NCBI GenBank assembly: GCA_900175165.2
Contig: FWWN02000656.1
Location: 62,001-126,000 of the forward strand
Direction of reading: 5' to 3'
Source of the DNA: Rhizomucor pusillus
Taxonomy: Eukaryota; Mucoromycota; Mucoromycetes; Mucorales; Lichtheimiaceae
Length of the DNA: 64,000 bases
Position 1 is the stretch's first letter, and the number at the start of each line of letters is the position of its first letter. The notes beneath the pieces were generated by a model that was not told the origin of the DNA, made no database searches, and saw only the letters and a list, made by a program, of their open reading frames with translations. The translations under genes were made by a program, and so were the position numbers. Shown here in pieces: positions 36,204 through 46,669 of this stretch.

Positions 36204-37926
36204 TTACAGCATGGGTATAGATATGACTTCGATGATATTTAGATATATTGCAACTCTGCCATTGTATCCATAGTCTGTAAAGCCGCATTTAAAAACCTCA
36301 TTCACTCGATTGTGTTGTACATTGTTTACCTTTTCGCTAAGCAGAGTGGACACATTATGTAGGCAGCATTGTAGCATCTCCGGAAGTTGGTCCTCGTATG
36401 ACCTTGACGAGGTATCATCGATGCTTGAAAGGGACATTAAATGTTGAGCGAGTTTGTATGCCAGACGGTAGTCATCTTGTGTCTATATAGGAACATTCAT
36501 GAGCCAGTTAATCGAGAAAGCTTTAGAGGTATGCTTTTTCCCTACACTGCGCAGTTGTTTTTGTAGCTCCTTGACCTGAGTCTCCAATCTCTCAGCTTTC
36601 TCCTGAGCAAACTTTTCTCGTTTTTGTATCCGCCGTCTGCGCTCGATCTCTTTACCAAGTCGATCCTTGATAACTTCTATCTCGCCTTTCAATCTGGTAA
36701 CTTGAGCTTTGAGTACAGCGTCAGCTTCGTCCAGTTTTCCTTGCCAATACTTTTGTATGTCAGATGCATCCTTGGACATGGACGCTTGCATATCTTGTAA
36801 CTTATTGTTCCAAGCGCGTTCAAGTTCCTTCACGGCATCCTCGTGACTTGCTTGGGCTTTTCGCAGTGCATGATCGACGGCAGATTGTCTCTCAATCTGC
36901 CACACTTCCCTTTCTGCTTCGAACTGTTCACGGGTTTCCGCTAGGGTTGCTTCATAATCTGAACGCATGTTATCTAGCCTTGCTTCATGCTGCATCGCTA
37001 TCTGATGGTTCTCGTTCATGAATAACTCTCGCATTCGCTGCATCTCAGTCTCATGATTTTCCATCATATTTTGGAGCTTGGCTTTGTGCTCTTGCTCGAT
37101 ATTCTGTAACTGTTTCTCGAGCTGCAGTATGCGTTCATCCGTGGCTTGCGGCTTCTCCTCTAGACGATTCTTGAGTTCATCGATCTCCGTTTGCTGTGCT
37201 TCGCAGCGATATGTCAACTCTGCAATCTCTCGCTGATACTTTGGATTGTCATCCTCTTGTGATCCACAGACGTTCGCCTTGAGTCGTACTAACTCAGCAT
37301 CCTTGGCATTCAAACGCTCCTGCAGGGCTGCAAGGCGCCGTTCGTGCTTCTTCTGTTCTGTATCTAATGCATCATCGTGGCGCCTTCTCGCTTCTTGAAG
37401 CTCCTCGGTATAATCCAAACGTTGCTGCTCTAGCTGCTTCTGTAGAGTCTCGATCTGATATCACCAGTATGAGTTCTCGCTACTCCTCGAGCTACAGTTC
37501 AATTTTGCACATGCCTCTTGCATCATGTCGCGCTCGATATCCTGGATACGTTTCTCCCACAATCCTTCCTTCATTTTAACTTCACGTAGCAACTAGGAAA
37601 TATGAATGAACTTGGCGGCTATCATGGAGAAAACTTAGCATCCAACTCACACTCGCAGTATTGCGTTCGTATGTTTCCCTATCTTGTTGCAGTTGTTTCT
37701 CGAGTTTTTCAGCACGCTCTCGATACTCTTTGTGTTCTGCCAAGATCTTTGACGGGTGGTGGTTCATTAGCTTTCAGCACAGAGCGAGGAGGCTTTTGAC
37801 CAAATTTATCTTCACTGGACCCTTTACCGTTACTCGCTCCACCTCCCAGTCGTGTATAGGAGCACCAGGACCCAGTGTTAAGGTACGTTCCTGCTGTGGT
37901 CGTGGCCGGTCAACCGATTGCTGCAT
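36204..37926 (-). CDS. long coiled-coil protein of unknown role
   Basis: The start at 37926 gives MQQSVDRPRPQQERTLTLGP, then IHDWEVER, and splices (gtaacg...ctgaaag) to LMNHHPSKILAEHKEYRERA. Almost everything after that is heptad-rich coiled coil, unbroken in the exon 37440-36540 (for example RILQLEKQLQNIEQEHKAKL). It then splices (gtaggg...tatatag, 36543-36485) from LQKQLRS to a C-terminal globular-looking tail, TQDDYRLAYKLAQHLMSLSS. Length is about 480 residues. Lack of other domains prevents a family call; spindle-pole, Golgi or septal scaffolds have this layout. One junction near 37500 seems to use GC-AG (gcatgt), or the exon end differs from my model. Confidence 0.7.
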
Positions 37927-38156
37927 TGTTTCGAAACAAGAAAAGAAAGAAAAAGAGAGAGGCCTGTACCACGAGGACACGGACGGCTCCACATTCCGAG
38001 AGATAGAGAGCGCTATGCTCGGACCCGGATTCGTTGCAGCAACCCCGTGATTTGAACAATAAACATGCAAATGATGTACTTTTTTACAGAAACCATCAAA
38101 AAAAGAAATGAATGCAACAATGCAAGGGAATGTATACTATCTATCTAAATATGTGA

Positions 38157-38726
38157 TTACTCTTCTTGTTCCATATCTTGGTCTTCTCCTTCTTCTTCCT
38201 CCTCTATTTGATAGTCGTCGTCTCTTGGCAGAGTGGTTGCAATAATATTAAGCATCGAATCCAGGTCTTCTTCCCCAAACCGTTCTTCGCATTCTTCAAT
38301 GATCTAATGCGGGATATCAGGAAGCAAGTTCCATATTATACAGTGCAAAAGAAAAACTGAGTTACCAAGTAAATATCTACAGTACTTCGCGGCCGAAGGT
38401 TCAAAATTTGTAGTTTTTCTGCGCGTGTAAGTTCAAATTGAGAGAACGCCTCCAAAAACTGCTGCACTTGCTCTGGAGTCTGTGTACTGCATGGAGTGTT
38501 TTTCAGATACTCGGACAGCTGCAACAGGATCGGCGTGATTAGGCATTGCTGTCAAATCCACTCTGATCAAGGAATGTACCTCGTGTTGAATAGTCAATAG
38601 ATTCTCGGGGTATACACTGTCTGGATCCTGGGCTTTTGTTTCATTCTGAACTTGTTGTCGTTCTTCAATTAATCGCAGCACTTCGTAATTGCTTAACAAT
38701 GCTGATTGCGCTTTTATTAACTGCAT
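38157..38726 (-). CDS. RPC17: RNA polymerase III subunit Rpc9 (CGRP-RCP homologue)
   Basis: This stalk subunit of RNA polymerase III pairs with Rpc8 and contacts initiation factors. The N-terminal exon reads LLSNYEVLRLIEERQQ and VYPENLLTIQHEV. The next has LSEYLKNTPCSTQTPEQVQQ, LTRAEKLQILNLRP and VDIYL, followed after a short intron (about 38365-38305) by IIEECEERFGEEDLDSML and an acidic tail. These are the hallmark motifs of the Rpb4/Rpc9 fold family, specifically Rpc9/CRCP. An intron near 38580-38525 removes VDLTAMPNHADP from the frame. Length is near 145 residues, normal for the family. The start at 38726 is the family start, MQLIKAQSALL. Confidence 0.9.
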
Positions 38727-38853
38727 TTTTCTCGGAAGAGGAAGGGGGATTTGCGGAGAAAGGCAGCAGCCGAGGGAGTTTCATAATGGAAGAGCAAAGG
38801 GTCGTGGGTGGTAAAAACAGGGGATATGTCAGCAAGCAAAATTTTATAGAGAG

Positions 38854-39706
38854 CTATGTAGCTTCAGCTTTGGATGCATCGTAAGCAGGCATATCTGACG
38901 ATTCCGGAGCGTGATGTTCTGCTACTTGTTGATGTGCAGAAGGGGAAGCAGCATTTTCAGGATGAGAAGCATTGTATGATCGCATGGCATCCTCGTATTC
39001 AGAGAGCTCTTTGTTGTACATGTCATAGTATTTCTATTTTGTTTGATAATTGATTAGGTGATATGAATAAATCGCCAGGCAGATCTCTGCGCTCACCTGC
39101 TTTTCATCCTTTGGTAAATCCTTCCACTTTTGCGCAAGGATCTTTGTAATGTCTCCCAAACTTTCATTTGGGTACTGATCCTTGATTTTATCACGTTCAA
39201 AGCGGCAGTACAAGAAGAACACATTTCCAGGTCCTTTGGGCGCATTTGGATCCTTTTTCTTTTTTGGTTTTTCCACTCGTCTCCGTCGAACTGGTGCCTT
39301 TTGCCACAGGGCTTCATCGTGCGAAGACGCTGCATCCGACTCTTCTCCGTTCTCTTTACCAATCCGTTCGAGTAGGAACCTATATCATTCATATGGATAA
39401 GCTACAAATGGAATATCTGACATAGTTCCCCATCCCCAAAATAATACTTGCAATCGCTCCAGTTTCAGTCGGTGTATACTCTTTCGTGCCTTGTAGATTC
39501 GCACATGAAGTACATCATTCTCCTGTTGAGTTGCTCAACCTGTTCAGTCTTTTGATCTCAAGTAAGAACGTGCGCAAGCTGGAAATTGTTACCTCTTCGA
39601 TCTCGCGGACTCGTCTCTTCAGTTTCTTGTACTTATTCCGCAATTGCTCTGTAAAATGTCAGGAGACTGTAAACCGATGCAAGGGGTATGTCGTACCTTC
39701 GTTCAT
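38854..39706 (-). CDS. Nhp10-like HMG-box protein (INO80 complex type)
   Basis: Small exons splice from MNE|EQLRNKYKKLKRRVREIEE to a segment with KARKSIHRLKLERL, then FLLERIGKENGEESDAASSH and an HMG box (KDPNAPKGPGNVFFLYCRFE, LGDITKILAQKWKDLPKDEK, KYYDMYNKELSEYEDAMRSY). A coiled coil with RLKLER-FLLERI before a single HMG box is the layout of Nhp10, the INO80 chromatin-remodeller subunit in fungi, rather than of Nhp6. The tail is short and acidic (SSDMPAYDASKAEAT). It lies 127 bases upstream of RPC17 on the same strand. The start at 39706 is supported by the gtacga...tttacag intron that joins it in frame. Confidence 0.8.
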
Positions 39707-40598
39707 CGCGCAGTCAAGGAATCGTGAAAAGGTCCGTCGTGAGTTAAGGGCATGGATATATCCGACTTTTTGCTTGAACGACAAGAGAAATTGGATGCAG
39801 CCCTTGTGAAGCGGGCATCCTCGTTTTGGGAATTACCGCTCCCTGCATTTAACAGAGTCGCAAAGCTGTGATAATACTCCAAGATGAGAATAGCATAGAT
39901 ATACAAATGCAAACATTCTGTGTGCCACTTACATTATTGAATAGTACAAATGGAGGTCGATCGTTATTACCTTAAGCGTCAGAGCTTACTTCCGTAGAAA
40001 ATGCAGCCGCATTTTCCAAGTCAATTGACCTGATATGTCAATCTTCTAGAGCAGTTTCATATTGCGACAGTCGAGCAGATGATTTTCCGCACAATTATGC
40101 ACCTTCATTTGTATTCAAGATTAATAATGCATGGTACATATTGTATTCGAAAGGACTTACTGCTACAATGGGGTCGTTCAATTAATGCCAGCTACAGATC
40201 TTTTCTTGCATCAGTGCAGTAATTTTTGCATGCGCGCAGCTGTTACAACCATATCTAAATACATTTTCAAACACGGCGCGCAAGTTCGGCCGTGTAACAG
40301 ATCCCTGAAAGGTTCACGGCAACAGGCTGTCTTGGTTGCTTGGATAAACAATAGTATTTAGGATAAGTATTGAATGGAAAACGTTTACCGACATGATAAC
40401 GGCGACACTACCTTGATGGTCCCTTCCTGGGTGCTTGGGTGACTTTTTGCTAAGTTGTATCTTCTACTCGAATACCGGCTGAACTATTTAGCCAGGTTTC
40501 TGTCTATATATATCCTTCAACGTAGCATTTGCTATTTTGTACTTTTGAACATCTTCCCCGCCCTCCTTCCCACAAACTGTCCTTCCTGAGTTGCGTTC
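39707..40598. other. divergent spacer between Nhp10-like gene and P450
   Basis: About 0.9 kb is without a supported gene. Short frames are chance. The last 60 bases before 40599 are C/T-rich, as in a promoter. Confidence 0.4.
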
Positions 40599-42803
40599 AT
40601 GTTATCTTCTAGTATCAAGCGCGTCTATGAGAACTACGTGCTACACAGCTCTCGCAAAATTCAAGTTTTCTCACTAAGCGCTGCGGTTCTGTTTACTACG
40701 ATATACCTTGGATATCGCCAGATAACGGTGCCACCAAAGAATCTTCGACACCTACCGTGTGTAAACAATCTTCGATTTATATGGGCGCTCTTTTCAAAGT
40801 GGCCGATTCACGATATCGCGAAAAAGATTACAATCCCTACTGCACTTCAATCCGAACATGGTATCTATGTCGTAAGTTCATGCCGCTCCTGTGAATATTC
40901 CACCAGCAGGTCAAAAGTTTACATTCCGTTGTGATCTAGAGATTTGATCAAGTATGACTGTATCCAAAAAGTCCCAAGCATTAAATTATCCCCAACTAAT
41001 ATTCAAAACGGAATGGCTGGATAGTTAGAGTACAGAATCCGATTGCTGCAAAGAGATTCTTGCTCAAGACCGGCAAGTTCTATAAATTTTCCATCGAAGC
41101 TAAAAGTATATTTGAATAAATATTCACTGGCCAGCATGTAGATATATTTCAAAAACCTGGGTTTCAACAGCGTCATGTGAAAACATTGGTGGGCAAGTTC
41201 TTCCTGGGTCGAAATATTTTAATGTTAAACGGAGAAGAGTGGAAAGCACAACGTAACGTAAGTAAAAAGAGTATGAGCGACGGCTTGCATTGAAAATACA
41301 GTGCTCTAAAGGATTGAATTCAAATTATATAGATCGCCAATCCCGCGTTCCACCGATCTATGCCAGTTGAATTGTTTACGACGCTGACGCACAAACTTTT
41401 CAAGACAATGGATACTATGGATGAGACTGTTGATTTTCTGGACCTTACGACACGCTTCGCTCTCGATGCTATTGGACTGGCAGAATTCGGTAATTATTTT
41501 TCGGAAATATGATGCTTACTTTACAAGCAGTTACTGAATGTTGGTCTCTTGTCTGTATGCACCTATGTAGACTTTGATTTCAACTCCACCAGGATCCAGA
41601 AAATGAATGGACAAGCAAGTACTCGGTGCGTTAATGAAAATTTGTTCGACTCGATATTCTTCTTGTTTCCGTTCTTGGAAAGCAAGTTTTTAGGGGCATT
41701 TCCGAAACGTCGAAAAGTACATCGAGATCTTGACGACTTTTTAAACGATATGGATACCATTATCGCGCACAAGCGCAAAATTGTGAGTGATGAGAAAGCA
41801 GCACGGATAGAGAAGAAAGAAAGCGAAAAGGATCTGTTGACGCTCATGATTGAAAGCGAAAACAAGGGAGAAGATGCACTCAGTGACGGGAACTCAAGGT
41901 AAACAAGCAGTTATCATTGTTGACACTCAATAATAGAACGATTTCATTGAGTGTACTCTACAGAGCAATTTGTGCTTGTTCTTTATCGCCGGCCACGAAA
42001 CTACCGCAAATGCTTTGGCGTATGCCGTCTATTACATGGCCATCAATCCTGTAGGAAGATGCTTGATCGAGGATCCGTGCGAAGAACCGGGGCTAACCAA
42101 CTTTGCTATCGCAGGATGTCCAAGAGAAGGCGAGGCAGGAAGCTTGAAATGTCCTTGGCGACGGCAGCGAAGATATCTTCCCTACGATCGAGCAGACCAA
42201 ATCGCTAACTTATTGCAGTTGCGTTATTAAGGAGGTACTTTCATAGAGATGGTACTATACCTTTAGACTTGACAGGGTCTTGTAACATCCTGATGATTTT
42301 ATCATTTAGACACTGCGCCGAAGCAATCCCATACAGTCCATGGTGGCTAGGACTGCTGCCGAGGACTCGGAACTTGATGGAGTTTTTATTCCAAAGGGTA
42401 CCAAAGTAGCTCTCGATATCCGTGATATGCACAATAGTCCTCGTATATGGAAAGACCCCGAGACGTTCAATCCAGACCGCTTTTTGCCTGGAGGAGAGGC
42501 AGACCAGTTGGCTGGTTCTGGCATGGCATGGCTTCCGTTTAGCAATGGTGCACGTCAGTGTATCGGTATGAACTTTAGCCTCGCTGAGCAAAAAGTACTT
42601 TTGCCTTTGCTGCGTAAATTTTAATAGACCGCTACCTAGTAGTACGCAGTAATCCAGCCTAACACGACTTTTTTCTCTCTATAGTTCGCAGATACGAATG
42701 GTCGTTACCAGAGAACTCCATTCACAAGAATGGACTCGTTACAACTAGTATGGGGTTTATCACAACTAAAAAGCTTGAAATCACCTTTAGAAAACGTCAT
42801 TAG
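40599..42803 (+). pseudogene. cytochrome P450, probably inactivated
   Basis: This is an almost full P450 gene in about eight exons. It begins with an N-terminal membrane helix (QVFSLSAAVLFTTIYLGY), then VQNPIAAKRFLLKT|DIFQKPGF and NGEEWKAQRN|IANPAFH. The I-helix is FFIAGHETTANALAYAVYY, the K-helix ETLRR (ExxR), then FNPDRFLPGG, heme-binding FSNGARQCIGMNFS (Cys ligand) and a C-terminus ending in TFRKRH. Most junctions are clean. The one after LLKT uses GC-AG (ACCG|GCAAGT...catgtag). Two defects stand out. The exon after AINP has an in-frame TGA (QEA-stop-NVLGDGSEDIF, near 42153), and no acceptor joins exon 1 to the NGWIVRVQ exon without loss. These suggest a recent pseudogene or base errors. 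Family: microsomal class II P450, substrate unknown. Confidence 0.7.
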
Positions 42804-43715
42804 TCAGCCGAAATCGACCAATCTAGCCGTGACAATTGTATATTTTATTCATATTTATGCCTTTCTATATCACAGTTTGAAATAGCCTATCCAGACACGT
42901 TCCTGTTTAATAAATTACATATCTATAAAATTATTCGAGACTGTGGCTCAAGCGAATGTAAACGTGAAATAGTTGATATATTTCGAAAGAGTGCCTTTTT
43001 TGCCGTTATATATTGGCCGGAAACACCGACTGATCACCATATCTTCTGGAGACTAAAATGAGAAAAGCAAACCCATACTGCAATTAAGAATGAAGACGAT
43101 GCTAGCGCTGAATGCTGTGCAGCGCATATCATACGCAGATAGGTGATTGCTAGATTGATATATGAATACATATTCTCTCTAACTTCAACATTTATGAGAG
43201 GAACCTAGGGATTGATTTAAAGAGGATGCATTGTATAAACCTTTATTCTGAGCGATGTTTAGTTGCAGGTTATAGACCCTTAGTCATCGTTTTATCTTCT
43301 GAACACTAGCCGTGAACTCATATTCGGCGAGCTTATATTTGTAAATCCTTTAATAGCAGATGAATACCTGATCCAATTGCCTGTCCAGGTCACTTGCATG
43401 ACGTCTTAGGAAAAGACGAGACGCTTCCGAAGATACCGGAATCATTGCCGGTTCCAGCGTCCTCGAGCAAGGAGCATCCTGCATTCATAAGAACAAGGAA
43501 AGTAAATCACTCCAATAGCAGTTATTAATTAGCTTACATGCTCAAGCACAATAACAGCAAAAGAGTTTGAGATCAAGACAACTAGAGTTTTGATTCAGGG
43601 TTTATGCGGCTCCGCGGACTTTGACTGCAACAGACATCCATGTCTTGCTCGATTTTTCGCGACTTCTTTCTCTTGGTCTGCCCTGTTTTCCGTCCACCTG
43701 TTCGTCCTGCTCAAG
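42804..43715. other. intergenic, AT-rich
   Basis: No supported gene. It holds the P450 3' flank and the presumed promoter of the Myb-like gene; CT-rich sequence at 43660-43710 precedes that ATG. Confidence 0.4.
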
Positions 43716-44410
43716 ATGGCCAGGATTAAAAGGCCGTTGAAAGCCAAGGATCCGAATAAACAGCCTCGCCGAGATCTAAAGAGGCCGAAACCTGCACAGT
43801 TGCGTGCGACCAGAAAGGTAATGATACAATATCAAATGTGGCTCTTTTGAGAAAGTGTAATCGAACTTTGATAGGCACATGTGGCTCTCTCATACAATGA
43901 CCTTGTCCGGGTACGATCGCTACGAAAGCAAGGTAAGACATGGCGCGAAGCGGCAGAAGTCTTGGGGCAAGATATCGCAGGCAGAGTTGTTTGTTATTAT
44001 TACCAGAAATACTGCAAGGAACACAAGCTTCCATCAGGAAGGAGGTGACGAAAATGATGAGGTAAGCAGATGTACATAGAGGAGCACGTAAGCATATTGG
44101 TAACTGGCTGTATCCTCAGAATGGGAGTTTGTCCCTGGAGGTGGAGCACAAAAAGCGTTCCAAACCTTGGATGAAAGAAGAGGAGCGAATCCTTATGAAG
44201 GCGGTCAGTGAAACCAAGCCATTGAGAGACAATGCAAAGGCAATCGGCAGGTCTGAGGGCGCATGTTACCAAAGATCAGCACTGCTGTTGTCCGCAGACG
44301 ACGTAAAACAAGGAGAACGCTTCTGTCGTCAATGCAAAAGAAAACTACCGGAATCATTGTTAACCATTACTGAAATTGGCAAAATTTCCACAAAATGTCA
44401 CAATTGTTGA
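43716..44410 (+). CDS. Myb/SANT-like DNA-binding protein with C-terminal zinc ribbon
   Basis: Exon 1 (43716-43819) is strongly basic (MARIKRPLKAKDPNKQPRRD) and splices to AHVALSYNDLVRVRSLRKQG, a helix-turn-helix-like segment KTWREAAEVLGQDIAGRVV. The last exon holds a second Myb-like repeat (SKPWMKEEERILMKAV, NAKAIGRSEGACYQRSALLL) and a CxxC...CxxC ribbon (FCRQCKRKLP, TKCHNC). Between them the frame either ends at a TGA (44050) or continues by an unusual splice, gtgacg to gaatgggag, giving SGR|SLSLEVEHKK. The better donor (gtaagc at 44063) joins out of frame. So it is either an intact gene with an odd intron or a one-base frameshift. Two Myb-like units suggest a transcription factor or domesticated transposon protein. 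Confidence 0.5.
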
Positions 44411-44427
44411 GAGGAAGATAACCAAGT

Positions 44428-45101
44428 ATGATGTCTGCATACGAATATTTTGAACATCTGCTGACAACGTATACCTTCCAGCAACTACAACAACGTAGAA
44501 CAATGGCGGGCAAAAATAAATCAGCCGCCATAAGCGCAAAAACCAGAGATAGGACGGTTCGGTCAGATTTCGCTCCAATATCGGAATACCTTTGTTTAGT
44601 CACAGAAGGCTGCAATCGAGAACATACAACATGCAGATGTTGCGACCGGAGTTTCAGCGGTCGCCGCAGAAACGGAACTGCAGCATGGCTCGACAATCGC
44701 CGTTGGACGGGATCCGGTGTATTCTTCACTGTATGGCCATAAGTTCGACCATCACCACCAGTAGCTCCCAACTTGTCATCCTGATCAGACTTTAGATTGG
44801 ATTGTTGCATGTGTAACATGTAAATTGTTCAATTTTTTGGAAAACGTCCACGTATTTTTTGCTAATACAGTTATCTAGAACCAAAAGTGACCACTCTGAA
44901 GACGAATTCTTGCAGTTCCTTAATGACATCCAAACAGCACCTGAGGAGTGGAAACATGTCCCAGTCCCAAGTGAAGCACTATCGGGTATCCGAAAAAGGT
45001 TGGACAGCATGCGGCAAGGTGACGAACTTGGAATTGAGCAATGTAAAGAACAGGGCGTTAAAACATTTCTGGAAACGACAAAAGATGGACAAGGGAATTA
45101 A
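44428..45101 (+). other. fragments with a possible zinc-finger segment
   Basis: The frame at 44428-44742 contains EGCNREHTTCRCCDRSFSG, a short Cys/His cluster reminiscent of BED-type fingers. The frame at 44859-45101 (RTKSDHSEDEFLQFLNDIQT, GIRKRLDSM) reads like a charged helical protein. No splice join between them is convincing and neither has a confident family. They may be remains of one gene or transposon. Confidence 0.25.
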
Positions 45102-45779
45102 CAGAATGAAGTAAGTCAAGATTCGTTTGAGACTGCTTAGCTTCTGTACTTTAACTATCAATTACTATTACGAACACAGGAGGTCGATTTGATCATAATA
45201 ACAGACGAACTTATTGATCTGGCAAAAACGAACGGCGCTATGGATAGGGGAACACGCCTCATAGGCACTTGGAAGTCATCACAAAAGAAGGTCAGAGTAA
45301 ATCTTTTAAGCTTCAATCGAGTGATAAACTCACGATACGCTGATCAAGCTTATACAACTTCGAGGCATATGCATTATACGGAGAATCTAGAAATCATGCT
45401 ATGTCCATAGTCCGTATCGTGTCATGAATGCCGTCTTATGTGTATCTTCGGGTGCTACTCGTATCTGATGATATCCACTTCGTTAGTCCAATTTCGAGAA
45501 AATTAAATGGCGTCATGTCAAAAACTGGCTATATACTTTTACATTGCTGTATAAGGTATAATTAAAGCCAAATACAATACGCGATTACACTGTGGTGACA
45601 TGTAGATGACCGGATCCTTTCACGCAAGATATTTATTAGCAGGCCAGATTTGCCAAACCCAAGGGCATTTAAAGTAAACCGCGTGCTTTTATTAGATATG
45701 CTAGTCGCTTTTTGTTGGATATCCTAGTCCAAAGTGGCAATTAAATTAGCCAAAACCGTTACGAAGTTGCTTTTCAGTC

Positions 45780-46330
45780 AGCACGTACTCTGAACGGATT
45801 AGCAGCGAGGTAGTACACAGCGCAGGATAACGCATTAGCCGTTGTGTTGTGACCAGCAAGGAAAAGATATGCAGGTTGGCCTGGATTATTTCTATGCGTT
45901 AAAACGAATGCCGAATGTTACAAAAATTGATGTTACTGCATCTTTAGCTCCTCGTCAGTGTGAGCTCCTTCACCGTTGTTTTCACTTTCAATCATCAAGG
46001 CCAAGAGGTCCTTCTTGCTCTCAGGCACTTGAGGTGCGTTTGTATCTTTTTCTTTGCTCAAGGCCCTGCGTTCGTGTGCAATAACTTGATCTAGCATATT
46101 TAGAAATTCCTTCATTTCTCGATGACGCTTTCGTCGCTCGGGAAATGCCCACAGAATTTTTGTTCAAGAAACATGAAGATCAAGGAAAAGTGGTTCAAAC
46201 AGGCCTTGCCGACACCATCGTACGTAACCATCCCAAGGGCTTTGACGACCCTCGATAGCGTGGGAATCAAAACTTGTGTATAAACCAGAAAATAAGATGC
46301 TCTGCTAGCGAGAATACAGCCATTCACGAT
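45780..46330 (-). pseudogene. cytochrome P450 relic, inverted relative to the intact copy
   Basis: Two blocks of P450 coding survive on minus. One is SLIFMFLEQKFCGHFP, joined after a one-base frame change to RRKRHREMKEFLNMLDQVIA and KKDLLALMIESENNGEG. The other, after an intron-like gap, is the I-helix FLAGHNTTANALSCAVYYLA. Both closely follow the plus-strand P450 at 41.7-42.05 kb (FPFLESKFLGAFP, KKESEKDLLTLMIESENKGE, IAGHETTANALAYAVYY). The N-terminal and heme regions are absent. It is a truncated, frameshifted paralogue. Confidence 0.75.
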
Positions 46331-46669
46331 CATGTAATTACTCTAGTGCAAAGTATCCACCTACTGTGCCCTGTTTATTAGTGAGAAAATGCAAGGGGAC
46401 ATTGCCCGAGGATTCCCCTAACAAGGATGGAGTCGGTACCGCCGCCGCCATTCAAGCTCTCAAATCATTGGATACCAACTTTGAGCGACGTTACTAAAGC
46501 ATGGCCCAGATATGGATACATTTTATAATAAACACTGATCTGAAACAGCATGCTAATGAAGACAAGTGCAATATGCCGAGACCAAAGAGAGCAAGAGATT
46601 GTGTGTATATCCGTATGTCTAGATGCAGAAGAAAAGGGCAGAAACAGGACGCTAAAGAGGATGTAGTAT

